Assembly (NCBI GenBank): GCA_030849075.1
Contig: JASAOO010003274.1
Coordinates: 1-34,402, forward strand
Direction of reading: 5' to 3'
From: Zelonia costaricensis
Taxonomy: Eukaryota; Euglenozoa; Kinetoplastea; Trypanosomatida; Trypanosomatidae
DNA length: 34,402 bases
Below, piece by piece: positions 17,598 to 27,385 of the stretch. The notes beneath the pieces were generated by a model. That model was given only the letters and a program-made list of their open reading frames with translations, did no database searches and was not told the DNA's origin. Positions within the stretch are counted from its first letter, which is position 1, and the number at the start of each line of letters is the position of its first letter. The position numbers and the translations under genes are program-made.

Positions 17598-19865
17598 CTA
17601 TTGCGCCTCATCGTCACTCTCCTCATCCTCTTCATCCGAGTCATCGTCGTTCTCCTCGTCCTGCACAGCGCGGTGGCGGGCCGGCGCTGCGGCCGGCACG
17701 AGCCCGTCACCGCTCACCGCATCCACCTCGTCAAAGTCGCCGCCGTCGCTGCCGTCGTCGTCGCCCTCGTCCTCCTTGTCGGCCTCATGGCCGTCACTGC
17801 CGCGGTCGTTGGAGAGGCGGTCGGTCTCCTCCGACAGCAGTCGTATCACCTCTGTGGCGGCCTTGTGCGCCGCGACGTCGTCTAGGAAGTTGCCGGCGAG
17901 CACAGACTGGATGTCGGCAATCGTGAGCCCGCGCTCCTCGAGGTAGCCGCGGTTGAGGAACGGGTGCTCCTCCCAGTACCGGAACGCCTCCGAGCGCTCC
18001 CCGTCACTGTCGGCGTGCCGCGAACGCGTCGCCTTCGGCTCACTCGAACCGGCAGACGAGTACGACTCTGACGAGTCGTCGCTGTCCACCTCCTCGTCGT
18101 CCCCCTCTTCCTCCTCCTCGTCCTCGTCCGATGCGTCCTCGTCGCCGCTGCCCTCTTCCACGAAGCACAGCGGCGAGTAGTCGTCGTCCTGGATGTCAAA
18201 GAAAGCGTCGTGGTCGCGCAGCATCGCCGCAGGAGTGGCGCGGCTCTCGGGCGAGTACTCGAGCATCGGCAGCAGAAAGTCCGCAATCTCCTTCGCCTTC
18301 TTGCGCGTGAACTTGTGCCGCTGGTGGAGCACGTCCTCGAGGTTCCAGTATTGCAGGTCCTTGATGTTGCGCAGCTCGCCTTTGGAGTTGTAGTAGTAGC
18401 TACGGTACTTGCCGTTTCCGAGTCGCATGCTCTCCGGCAGGTCGCCGAGAAGCTCGCTCATGAGCGCCAGGTGGTCCTCGTCGCGCGAGTAGTCGTCGCC
18501 CTTCTTGGGATCGAAAAGAAACTGACCCGTGATGAGCTCAAAGATCATGCACGCACACGACCAGATGTCGATCGGGGTCGAGTACGGCTCGCCGAGAATG
18601 ACCTCCGGGCAGCGGTACTGCCGCGTCTGCACCTCATCCGTGAACTGCTTGTACGTCCAGCAGCTGTTGCCGAAGTCGGCGAGGATGACGTGGTGGAAAC
18701 GCTCCACCTCCCACTCGGGGTCTGTCTTGCTCGCCTCCGAGTCGGCGTCGCCGTTCTCGTTGCTGGCGCGGTCGTCGCCGCTCGACTTGTCGTTCTCGTC
18801 GTCCTCGCCGAGGAGGGCGCGGCGCTCCTCCTTTGCCAGCTTCTTGTAGTAGCGCCGCCGCTGCGACTTGGTCATCGTCTTGGGGTCGCGCTCCGTCAGC
18901 TTCGGTCGCTGGTGCAGCGGGGGCGGGTGGAAGCGCTTCATGAGGGAGATGATGGAGTGCTTCGGCGTGGACAGGAGCACGTTCTCCGGCTTGAGGTCGG
19001 TGTGTATGATGTCGATCGAGTTGATGTGGTCGAGCCCGATGAGAACCTGCCGGGCAATGCACTTCACAATCGGGAGCGGGATGCCGTGGTACTCGTAGCG
19101 CTCCATCAGTGACAGCAGGTTTTCGCCGTAGACGTCGAAGACCATGCAGACGTGCGTCCCGTTGGGGCCGGTGTGCTTGAAGTAGTCGTTCAGCCGGGCA
19201 CAGCAGCGGTTCTTGTGCGGGTCGGCCTCCATGATCTCCGAGAGGAGCTTGATCTCGTCGTACGCGGCCTCGCTGTAGCTCGCGGCGGACTTCTGGATCT
19301 TCATGGCCTGGTAGCGCTCCTTCAGGTAGTCCCAGACGAGCCACACCGTGGAGAAGTAGCCCCAGCCGAGCTTCTTGACAATGCGGTAGCGGTCGTTGTA
19401 GATCTCGCCAATGACGACGTGGTGGTAGCCGCCCTTGCGGTACTCGCGTGACGGCTCGTTGGCGGTGTCGCTGTAGTCCTCTTCCGTGCCGCCGCCGTCG
19501 CCGCCGTCGCTCTCCTCGTCGTCGTCGCCGCCGCTCTCATGCGTCGCGCTCTGCTGCTGCTTGAGCCGGCTCGCGATCTTGTGTGCCTGCTCCTTGGTCA
19601 TGCCGCTCTTGACGGAGATGCCCTCCTTAGCGGCCAGCTCCTTGCGCTTCTTCTCGGCCTTGTCGACGAGCGGTGGCTTCTCCTCGGGCACCGGCTCACC
19701 GCGCTCGATCTCCTCCACGAGCGACTCTAGGCTCTGCCGCACATCGCGGCTCACGCTGCTCGTGGGGTCTATGAACTTGGCCTTCCGCTTGTTCTTGTCA
19801 TTTTTGTTGCCGCTCTTCTTGGGGCCGCTCTTGGCTGGTTTAATGTGCCGTTTCGGCTTCCCCAT
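17598..19865 (-). CDS. SRPK: SR protein kinase (SRPK family)
   Basis: A 755-residue serine/threonine kinase with a split catalytic domain. The basic N-terminus (MGKPKRHIKPAKSG) looks nuclear-localising. The N-lobe begins near 150: glycine loop GWGYFSTV at 167-174, catalytic Lys189 in AMKI. The catalytic loop is HTDLKPEN at 288-295, where Thr replaces the usual Arg of HRD, a hallmark of SRPKs (HTDIKPEN). A charged spacer of about 90 residues (about 300-390) separates it from DFGNSC at 397, then RQYRCPEVILGEPY and DIWSCACMIFEL. A strongly acidic Asp/Glu/Ser tail follows from about 571. SRPKs phosphorylate RS domains of splicing factors; trypanosome SRPKs act on SR proteins such as TSR1. All catalytic motifs are intact. 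The start is the first ATG, 15 nt after a predicted acceptor. Confidence 0.93.
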   Translation of the reverse strand: MGKPKRHIKPAKSGPKKSGNKNDKNKRKAKFIDPTSSVSRDVRQSLESLVEEIERGEPVPEEKPPLVDKAEKKRKELAAKEGISVKSGMTKEQAHKIASRLKQQQSATHESGGDDDEESDGGDGGGTEEDYSDTANEPSREYRKGGYHHVVIGEIYNDRYRIVKKLGWGYFSTVWLVWDYLKERYQAMKIQKSAASYSEAAYDEIKLLSEIMEADPHKNRCCARLNDYFKHTGPNGTHVCMVFDVYGENLLSLMERYEYHGIPLPIVKCIARQVLIGLDHINSIDIIHTDLKPENVLLSTPKHSIISLMKRFHPPPLHQRPKLTERDPKTMTKSQRRRYYKKLAKEERRALLGEDDENDKSSGDDRASNENGDADSEASKTDPEWEVERFHHVILADFGNSCWTYKQFTDEVQTRQYRCPEVILGEPYSTPIDIWSCACMIFELITGQFLFDPKKGDDYSRDEDHLALMSELLGDLPESMRLGNGKYRSYYYNSKGELRNIKDLQYWNLEDVLHQRHKFTRKKAKEIADFLLPMLEYSPESRATPAAMLRDHDAFFDIQDDDYSPLCFVEEGSGDEDASDEDEEEEEGDDEEVDSDDSSESYSSAGSSEPKATRSRHADSDGERSEAFRYWEEHPFLNRGYLEERGLTIADIQSVLAGNFLDDVAAHKAATEVIRLLSEETDRLSNDRGSDGHEADKEDEGDDDGSDGGDFDEVDAVSGDGLVPAAAPARHRAVQDEENDDDSDEEDEESDDEAQ

Positions 19866-19880
19866 CTTCGCTGCAGCTGT

Positions 19881-19882
19881 CT
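19881..19882 (-). promoter_or_regulatory. Predicted spliced-leader acceptor AG for SRPK
   Basis: First AG (CTAG) on the sense strand after the C/T tract complementary to 19909-19933. It gives a 15-nt 5' UTR. Confidence 0.6.
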
Positions 19883-22218
19883 AGGAGCACGTCGTGCAGG
19901 GCGGGTCGGATGAAGGGGAAGGGGGGAGGGAGTGCACCCGGGCGCGTCCACAACGTGTGCCGCTGTGGCGATGCCCTCGGTGAAGCGCAGCTGCGCAGCG
20001 CCGCCAGCGGAGGGCAGAGAGGAGCTCGCAGGAAGAAGAAAAACGAAGACACACAAAAAGAAACGCAGAGCTCCGGCCGCGGCGGGCAGGTGAAGGGAGG
20101 ATGCGTGGGGGAAGACGGAATGGGCTGCACGGAAGAAGAGGAGACGGCGCACTCGCGGCGACGCTCCACCGTATCTCGTGATGGCGCACGCTACAGAGAT
20201 AACTGGGCCAGGCGGAGGCGCCACTCGATGCGACAGTGACGTGCTCACGCCACTGCAGACAGGCGATACGTCAGCGCAACACGTCGCACCAGCGACGAGA
20301 GAGACAGAGAGAAAGAGAGCGGCGTCAGCGAAGGACGCGGCCGGGGGGCGGAGGGGGGAGGGGCGAGCGGTAAACAACAAAAAATGGGGAGAAAGGGGAG
20401 TGAAGAAAGCGAGGCAATTGCACGAGCGAGGCGGAGGGATGGGGGGGGGGAGAATGGGTCGAAGGATTGGTCGACGAGAGCAGCGGGGGGGGGAGACGAG
20501 GGAGGGAAGGAGGGGGGAAGTCAAGAACGGCTAAAAGGCACGGAGGGGAGAAAGGAGAGGAGGAAGAGTTCGCCCACGCGGCACAGGGAAGGCGGCGTGT
20601 GTGCGGCTCCTGCTACTTGGCGTGTGTGCGGTAGCTAGACGGACGGCGGCGTAGCGGGGCGCGTGGCGCGGTAAGGCACACATACACGACGACAAACAAG
20701 AAGCGGGCGCTCGTGCGACCTCCAGCAAGCGGACGGTAGGTCAGCCTAGCGACGGTAGGGGCGTGCGTTGGAGAGGGGTTGACGCGTGCGTGGGTGTGTG
20801 TGTGTGTGTGTTGGGGGGGGGGTCGATGGGACAAGCAATTTCTGAGAAGATGCGCGTGAGCGGAGGAGGGCAGGGAGGTGGCAGCGGCGACGAAGGAAAA
20901 GGCGGCAGTGCATTTGTGGAGACGTGGTGGAGCATGCGTCTCGAAACCGCGCAGGCCGGCTGGCGTGCTGCGTGGTCGGTGGTCAAGAGATGCGGACAGG
21001 TCGCACACTCCAGAGCGGGCAATCCGACAAAGCGTGCCGCCCTCTGGCGTGGCTGCCTCCGTGCGGTGACGAGGGGAGCGGGTAGCAGGGCGGTGCCTCC
21101 GTCTGAACGCATCCAACGCACTGACAGCCCCGCTGCGGAAACGGTGCTCCGTTGTGGCTCTGCATGTCGGTCACCCTGTTTCGCGTGTTTGGTTTGCAGG
21201 TGTTTGAGATAGGGGGCTAGAAAACTGTATTTCAAAGAAGAAGTGCCGCAAGACTTCGTTTGTGTGTATGTGTCCGTGCGTCCGCTTGTGCGTGCACGCT
21301 CGCGTCGACGTCTAGTTGAGACCGCCGCAGGAGTCCCCCGCGCCATAAGGCGCAACAGGGCGAGGGACAAAGAAGAAAAAAGGGGAGGGATGAAAGCGAA
21401 GAAGGGAAAGCGGTGCGACACGTCACCGCCTTCCATCTGCTCTCTCACGCCGTAGTCTCGCATGCAGCCACTGATACCCGCCATGCACCCGCACACACAC
21501 GGCAGTTCTCTATCTCCTACGCACCTGCACTCGTGTGTTGGTGCGGTGCAGGACTGCACGTGACGTGCGTGCGTCAGGTGGCCGGCAGCGGCGGCCCGCG
21601 TGGCCCCCCCCCCTCCCCCCACCGGGGCATACACGTCAGAAAGGCAGAGACGTGGCAGGCGCGGGCAGGCACAGGGCGATGCACACAAGCACGCCCTCGT
21701 GCGCGCGCGCGTCCGCCGCGTACATCGATACATCCACACAGCTATGCCTTCACCCGGGCACCCGGCGGCCCGACATGACGGTATCCTGAAAAGGAAGGAA
21801 AAAGACAAAGATGAGCGGCGTGGTGGGCGAAGCGGACGACAAGCACCGGGCACCACAAGCGCGGCGCCGTTCGGGGAGGCGGCCCTGATCGAAGCGCCGC
21901 CACCAAACGACTGGGGAAGGCGAGGGAGAGAGACATGGAGAGAAAGAGGCAGAGCGGAAGGGCGGAAGCTCAAACACGGCATGCGTGATAAACGGTGGCG
22001 GAGACGACGCAAAGCAGCGTTATCGCTTTAAGCAGCGCGACAACGACGACGCTGTCGTGCACACTCTCGCGTGTCTTCAAGCAGCTGAGGCAGAAGAGAA
22101 GGTGTGGGAGGAGGGCGGCGTTGTGCGTAAGTAGCAGCGCACCGCAGACAAGCGGCTAGACCGGAGGACAGAAGCAACTTGGCGAAGAGGAGATGCAGCC
22201 TTGCAGCTTTGCGGATGC
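19883..22218. other. Spacer between CCCH protein and SRPK
   Basis: About 2.3 kb. It holds long + strand purine tracts (20330-20570), G-runs at 20434-20443 and 20812-20822, a TG repeat at 20793-20810 and Ser/Arg-rich chance frames (for example 20741-22012 -). No domain seen in any frame. Confidence 0.6.
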
Positions 22219-23016
22219 TCACCGCTGAAGAGCACGCAGCAGCTCCTCGATGCGCGCGTTCTCGTACTCCTTCCCGCCGTCCTCGGTGTCGTCCGCCGAC
22301 GAGTCGGCCGCGACGGTGAAGAAGACGTCGTCCTTCTTCACATCCACGTCCGCGAAGCTGGCCAGCTGCGTCTCCCAGCGGTCTAGCAGTCCCTTGATCT
22401 CCGGCGACGTGTCGGCCGCCTTCCGCAGCTGGTGATTGCGCGCGACGAGCTCCTTGGCGAGCAGGTCGCACTGCTGCATCTTCTCGCCGAGCTGCCGCTT
22501 CGCCTCCTCGTGCTGAGCCTGCTCACGGCGCAGCATCGTTTCCAGTGTCGTGTTTGCCTCCACGTGCACCGTCACGAGCTCCCGCTGGTGGTGCACCTCC
22601 CTGTACAGCATGTCGAGCAGCTGCTCCAGCGAGTAGTGGCCCGCTGGCGGCGGCTGGGGCTGCGTGGCGCGCAGGGGCGGAGTGTTGCCAGGCGAGATGT
22701 GCTGTGGCCGCAGCACCGGCGTGTGTCCGTCTGGCCGCACCGGTGCCCGCAGCTCCTCGACGCCGTGGGCAAAAGTGCAGCCGCGGAAGGAACAGGTGCC
22801 CGTCTGCTCCCAATTCCGGCAGATAGTAGTCTTGTACTTGGTCGGGTCAACTCCGACACGTTTCGGGACACCAACGTACTGCTCGTCGCCCAGCGAGAAG
22901 GACGGTGGCGCCTGCTGCCCGTGCGTCTGCGGCATCAGCGACGGCGACACGTACGGGTGCATCGCGGGGCTGGGGTGCGACGACGAGTACGTCCCGCCCT
23001 TGACCGAAAACGTCAT
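22219..23016 (-). CDS. CCCH zinc-finger protein (tristetraprolin-like finger plus coiled coil)
   Basis: A 265-residue protein with one CCCH finger at residues 60-91. The lead-in YKTTICRNW and trailing FAHGVEELR closely follow the tristetraprolin pattern YKTELCR, then FAHGxxELR. Zinc ligands are C66, C75, C80 and H84, so the spacing is C-x8-C-x4-C-x3-H, one residue shorter than the usual x5. The N-terminus is Ser/Pro-rich. Residues about 128-200 form a probable coiled coil (LEQLLDMLYREVHHQRELVT, then EQAQHEEAKRQLGEKMQQCD), and the end is acidic. Such proteins bind AU-rich or other 3' UTR elements and set mRNA stability, the main level of gene control in trypanosomatids. I cannot match it to a numbered ZC3H. 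Homology and the acceptor at 23070 support this ATG. Confidence 0.87.
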   Translation of the reverse strand: MTFSVKGGTYSSSHPSPAMHPYVSPSLMPQTHGQQAPPSFSLGDEQYVGVPKRVGVDPTKYKTTICRNWEQTGTCSFRGCTFAHGVEELRAPVRPDGHTPVLRPQHISPGNTPPLRATQPQPPPAGHYSLEQLLDMLYREVHHQRELVTVHVEANTTLETMLRREQAQHEEAKRQLGEKMQQCDLLAKELVARNHQLRKAADTSPEIKGLLDRWETQLASFADVDVKKDDVFFTVAADSSADDTEDGGKEYENARIEELLRALQR

Positions 23017-23069
23017 GACCGCAACAACGGCGCGCGCCGCTACGAGGGGGGCAGAGGCGCGCGGAGAGG

Positions 23070-23071
23070 CT
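23070..23071 (-). promoter_or_regulatory. Predicted spliced-leader acceptor AG for CCCH protein
   Basis: First AG (TGAG) on the sense strand after the C/T tract complementary to 23073-23104. The 5' UTR would be 53 nt; a second AG at 23040-23041 would give 23 nt. Confidence 0.45.
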
Positions 23072-23501
23072 CAGGGGGCGGGGGAAAGCGAAGAAGAGAG
23101 GGGCACGCAGAGAAGGGTGCGCGCGGGTGACGTGGCTTGGCAGTCGAGATGACCCAAGAGATGAACGCAGAGGTGCAGCCCGGGCGGCCAGACAAACAAA
23201 GAAGGAGAGTACGGAGGAGGAAGAAATGAGCTCGTGAGAGGGAGGGGGCGGCGGAAGGGCGGAGCTGAACAATGTGCGGCTCGGGGGCCACCGCGCAGGA
23301 CGAGGAGGGAAGAGGGCGGAGGGCGCGGCGTGGTGCGGCGAAAGCGAAAAAAAAAGTTTTCCTTTGCAGTCGCCTCTTTTGGCGGAGTTGGGCACGCCAC
23401 ACAAGGGCGAGTTTTGGGGTGTGGTGGGGGTGGGGGGGTGCCGGAAGCTGCGCCGCTTGCGTGTGTTGCAATTGTGTGCCTCGTGCCAGCCTCTTCGTGT
23501 C

Positions 23502-23524
23502 GTGTGTGTGTGTGTGTGTGTGTG
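23502..23524. repeat. TG dinucleotide microsatellite
   Basis: Uninterrupted TG repeat on the + strand, followed within 30 nt by a second interrupted TG/GC stretch. Confidence 0.85.
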
Positions 23525-24535
23525 TTTCTTTTTCAAAGCACCGTGTGCGCGTGTGCGTGTGCGTGTGTGTCTCGGGAGTGTGGCTGGAATGTGGTCAGTT
23601 GACCGTTTCTCTGCGGATTGTGGGAGAGGGGGTGGGAGGGTAGGCGAGAGAGAGAGTGAGCCGGAGGAGGGAGGGATGGTACGGAACGGGGAGAGCGGGG
23701 GTGGTGGTGGTGAAGGGGCGCTGCGGACACGTGAATCGCTGCAGGCGGCGGCAAAACAAAAAGAGAGAGACGACAGCGGAGAAGACAGACGTCAGAGAGG
23801 AAAGTGGATTTGGCTTCGCAGTGCATACACCAGGAACTATCGACAGCGTCAACGCCGAGCGCGTGCGAGCGCCGCTACGAGAGGCGAGGACGCAAGGAAA
23901 CTGTGGGACGATCGCAACATCGGCGCCAACACAGAACCCATGCCGCACACCATGAGCAGCGTGGAAAGCTCGATTCTCTAGCAAGGAGACTAGGGAATAC
24001 GACGGGCACAGTGGTGGTGCGTAGCGAGCCGTCGCAGCGGCCGCGCGCGTGGTGGGCGCTTTACAGGATACGGTGCCATGTGTGCTGCAGAACCACGGGT
24101 GCACACAGCAGTCTCCGACTCCCTCTACCGTGGAGAATGGAAGATACTAGCGTCGGCTTGGCCGCTGCGCCACGCCGGTGCGGGGCAGCTCGGCGTATGT
24201 CCTTTTCCAAAGCAGGCCCCATCACTCTAACCGCGTCCCTGTTCCTCGTTTATTCTCCATCTCTGTGCTGCCTCTCCCGTGCTTGTTGTGTCTTGTGAGT
24301 TGATTTGGATTAGCGAGCCGCACTTTTTACAGAGTGCGCACTGGCACGCACCACTGCCGCCACCCAAGAGCGAAGCAATCGCATTGCCTGCCGCGGCGCG
24401 CGTAGCGCATCGCAGTCCGCGGCACTACCGACCTCGTCTCCCTCCCCCCCCCCTCCCCTTTCACTTCCCCCTCTTGCGAGTGTGGTGAGGAGGAGGGGGT
24501 GGGGGAGGAGAGCCGTGGCCGCAGCACACACGCAA

Positions 24536-24562
24536 CCACACACACACACACACACACACACA
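24536..24562. repeat. CA dinucleotide microsatellite in Mago 3' UTR
   Basis: About 13 CA units starting 13 nt beyond the Mago stop codon. The mRNA would carry a (UG)n tract at the very start of its 3' UTR. Confidence 0.9.
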
Positions 24563-24575
24563 TCAACGCGCCTCC

Positions 24576-25064
24576 TCAAATCGGCTTGATCTTGAAGTGG
24601 ATAGAGACGAGAGCAAAGATGAGGGCCTTGGCATCACGCACGAAGCTGTAGAAGCGCTCCAGACTCGCCATCTCGGGGCCCTTGGGGATGTCCGCCATCG
24701 AGGTCAGCTTGTTGGTCAAGAAGGAGACGTGAGTGTTGCCGAGGTGGACCTCGAGCTCCTGACGCCCGTTACGGTCCGGCGTCGGCCACTGCTCATCGTC
24801 GCTCTCGCACAAGGCGTACTGCACGATGAGCCGCTTCAGCTCGTCGAGCACCGCAGGCGACACGCGCGCCTGCTTCTTGATGATGAACTCGTTCCTATAG
24901 TTGCTGTTGTTCACGTACTTGAGCGAGCCGTTCTCGGACAGCTCAAACTCAAGAAACTCGTTGCCGTAGCGGCCTGTGTGGCCCGAGTAGTACCGCACGT
25001 AGTGCAGCTGCGACTCCACCGTCTCCGCCGGCGCCGCCGCCTCCACGCCGTCTTGCTCCGCCAT
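24576..25064 (-). CDS. MAGO: Mago nashi, exon junction complex core subunit
   Basis: A 162-residue protein. After a variable 20-residue leader, the Mago fold runs to the end: [20 protein letters not shown], then [20 protein letters not shown], then [20 protein letters not shown], then [20 protein letters not shown], ending [20 protein letters not shown] and KIKPI. All signature segments of the family are intact, including the C-terminal IHFKIKPI. Mago pairs with Y14 to lock eIF4A-III on spliced mRNA. In trypanosomatids, which have almost no cis-introns, a Mago-Y14 complex with an NTF2-like partner is known, and its role is less clear. Animal Mago has about 146 residues, so the extra length is the N-terminal leader. 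The start is the only ATG before the conserved region. Confidence 0.95.
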   Translation of the reverse strand: MAEQDGVEAAAPAETVESQLHYVRYYSGHTGRYGNEFLEFELSENGSLKYVNNSNYRNEFIIKKQARVSPAVLDELKRLIVQYALCESDDEQWPTPDRNGRQELEVHLGNTHVSFLTNKLTSMADIPKGPEMASLERFYSFVRDAKALIFALVSIHFKIKPI

Positions 25065-27385
25065 GTTGGTGGTCTAAGTGCGGTTGACGCGCCGTGACGA
25101 ACAGGGGGTCGGCGATCCTCGATTGTGCACGCAAATGAGGGGCACACCAGATTCAATCCACACCGTCCCGATGTGCGCTGACACCACAAGAAGGGCCGGT
25201 GAAGGGGGAAGATGTGTTTGTGTGCGTGTGTATAGGGACTGCGGAAGGTCGAGAGATGAATGCGGGAGTAGAAAAGAGTGAAGTGGAAGGCAGCACGAGA
25301 AGAGCTGAGCCCCTGACCAGCGCGCTAACCATGACAGGAGCGGCGAAAGGAGGGACGGGAGGGTTGCGTGTTTCGCCGTCACGCTCACCCTGCACAGACA
25401 CGGGCACGCGAGCCATTTTCGGCTTGCACCTCAGCACAGCAGTCCAACGTGACTTCGCGCATGGGCCACAAGAAAAAAAAAAGCCGGCGGCGGTCGTTCG
25501 CGCCATCTGACACGGCACATGGTTGAAGAGGCACCGCTGAAGGGGTCAAGCAAGCCCCGGGTCGTTTCGTGCCCTGCTCGCTCATAGCGCACACGCAGAC
25601 CCCCTGCTGCACGGGCCGCCGCCACGCGCGTCTGCGTTGCCTCGGCTGCCACAGCCGTGCAGGTGGTCCGCTGCGCGGCATTCTTTTTTTTTTTTTTGCG
25701 GAGGGTTGAGAGGGAGCCGTTAGAGGGACAATGTCATACTACAGGTTTCAGTGCGGGTGGAGGGGAAAAGCTACGGCGAGAGAGAAGGGGAGGGGGGGGG
25801 GCACAGTCACCCGTACAAGTAAAACAAACGCAACAGGCATTCCTTTTTTTTTTCTTTTCACCGTGTCTTGTCGCTGCCTTGCCAGTTCTGCTCGCCAAAA
25901 CCAAGAGAGGGCGGTCGGACAGCGCGGCAACACGCTCCGGCATAGGTGGGGTCCGCGTACGAGACGTGACGGCAACGCGACAACGTCGCAGTCACGTGTG
26001 CACGCAGCAACGAGAGAGGCGCCAGCGTCGGCTAGAGACGGTGTCTGAGACACGCGGTCTCGACAGTACGTAGCCCACGCATCCGTACTCTTCCCACTCC
26101 GCCCCAAGCCGGCGTCCAGGCAGCGGCGCACGTGGTGAGCGACAAGCCGTGCCCGCCGAGCACGCTCTTGCCGACAAGATTGCAGGTGGCGAGGAGAAGG
26201 GAAGCAGAGAGACAGCTAGAGGCAGGAGCGAACATACGAAAAGAAAACGAAGCAACGTGAAAGCGAAAACAGACACGAAGGGAAGAGGGAAGAAGGAAAA
26301 AGGAAGGGAGAGCACGACCAGGGACGACACACACTACCGGACGGAGGGGGGAAGAGAGAGCGAGATGTCTCCGCCGTCCCTCTTTTTCTTTTTTGAAAAG
26401 GTTTCTGTTGTTTTCTTCTTTTTGGGGGTGGGGTGGGGTGGGGGGAGGCATGTCGGTGATGCGAGCAGCTGCTGGAGGGGGGAGGGGGGTGGCGTGCGGC
26501 AACATCACGAGTTATGGAATAGAAAAACAGGAAGGTGCGGCAGACAAAAACGCAGCGAGGCTGCTTGACAATGACGTGGGAGGGGAGGAGCGCGCGCAGG
26601 GGAGGCAGAGGGTGGTGTGCCCCTCCTTGCAGAACACGGTCTAATGCAGCCAAAGCCGTGTACAGATACCTGCACGCAAGCGCACCGTGGGCGGCTCTTT
26701 TGATGTGCAGCACAGACGAAGAGGAGGGCAGCAACCGAGGCGGATGCGAGGGAGAAGGGAGCGCTGAGCCACAGAGAGAGTTCGACATGGCGGAACCCCC
26801 AAAAAGCAAACGAGGGGCTCGGCGCAATCGCAGAACAGAAGCCTCTGTCGGCCTGTGTTACGTTTCTTCATCTCAGGACGACACAAGTATCGTCCCCCAC
26901 TCGTGAACTCACGTTGCTCCGTGCGATCTCGTCGTGCCGCCAAGTAAAAATGGGGAGGGAAGAAGAAAAAGAAGAAGAAGCGGTCTATTTGAACTCCACG
27001 TGTCGCACCCGTTCCGTTTCACCATCGCTGCGCAGTGCCCTCTCACTCCCTCTCTCGTTTTTCACCTTTGCTTTCCCCCGCGTCTTGCCGATGGAATTGA
27101 TGGCTTGGGCACGCCTGAGCGGCTTCTTCTCCCGTTTCCTCCTTTCACGTGAACTTCAACGTCTTTGCCGGCAGCGTCCTCGTCTCCTCTTCCTCTCTCT
27201 CTCGCGGAGCCGCCAGTCTTTGCCCTCGATCAGATACATCGTACCAGACTACACCGAGATCGTCACCCCCCCCCACACACACACACACGCACACGCACAC
27301 GCACACGCACACGCACACGCTCTCGTTCGCTCCGAAGCACCGTCGAGCCGGCGCTGGGATGGAGGGCGGATAGGCGTTACTGCCC
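25065..27385. other. Spacer between sterol desaturase and Mago
   Basis: About 2.3 kb. It holds a T14 run at 25684-25697, another T run near 25844, purine-rich + strand blocks (26180-26380) and the CA/CGCACA repeat at 27274-27320. A candidate Mago acceptor AG at 25074-25075 has no good tract next to it, so I leave it open. No gene seen. Confidence 0.6.
27274..27320. repeat. Compound CA / CGCACA repeat
   Basis: A C8 run passes into about eight CA units, then about five CGCACA units. It lies 65 nt beyond the P450 stop codon, in its 3' UTR. Confidence 0.9.

Larger units (their letters stand above)
23072..24575. other. Spacer between Mago nashi and CCCH protein
   Basis: About 1.5 kb. It contains TG repeats at 23502-23524 and 23546-23572 and a CA repeat at 24536-24562. 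No gene seen. Confidence 0.6.
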
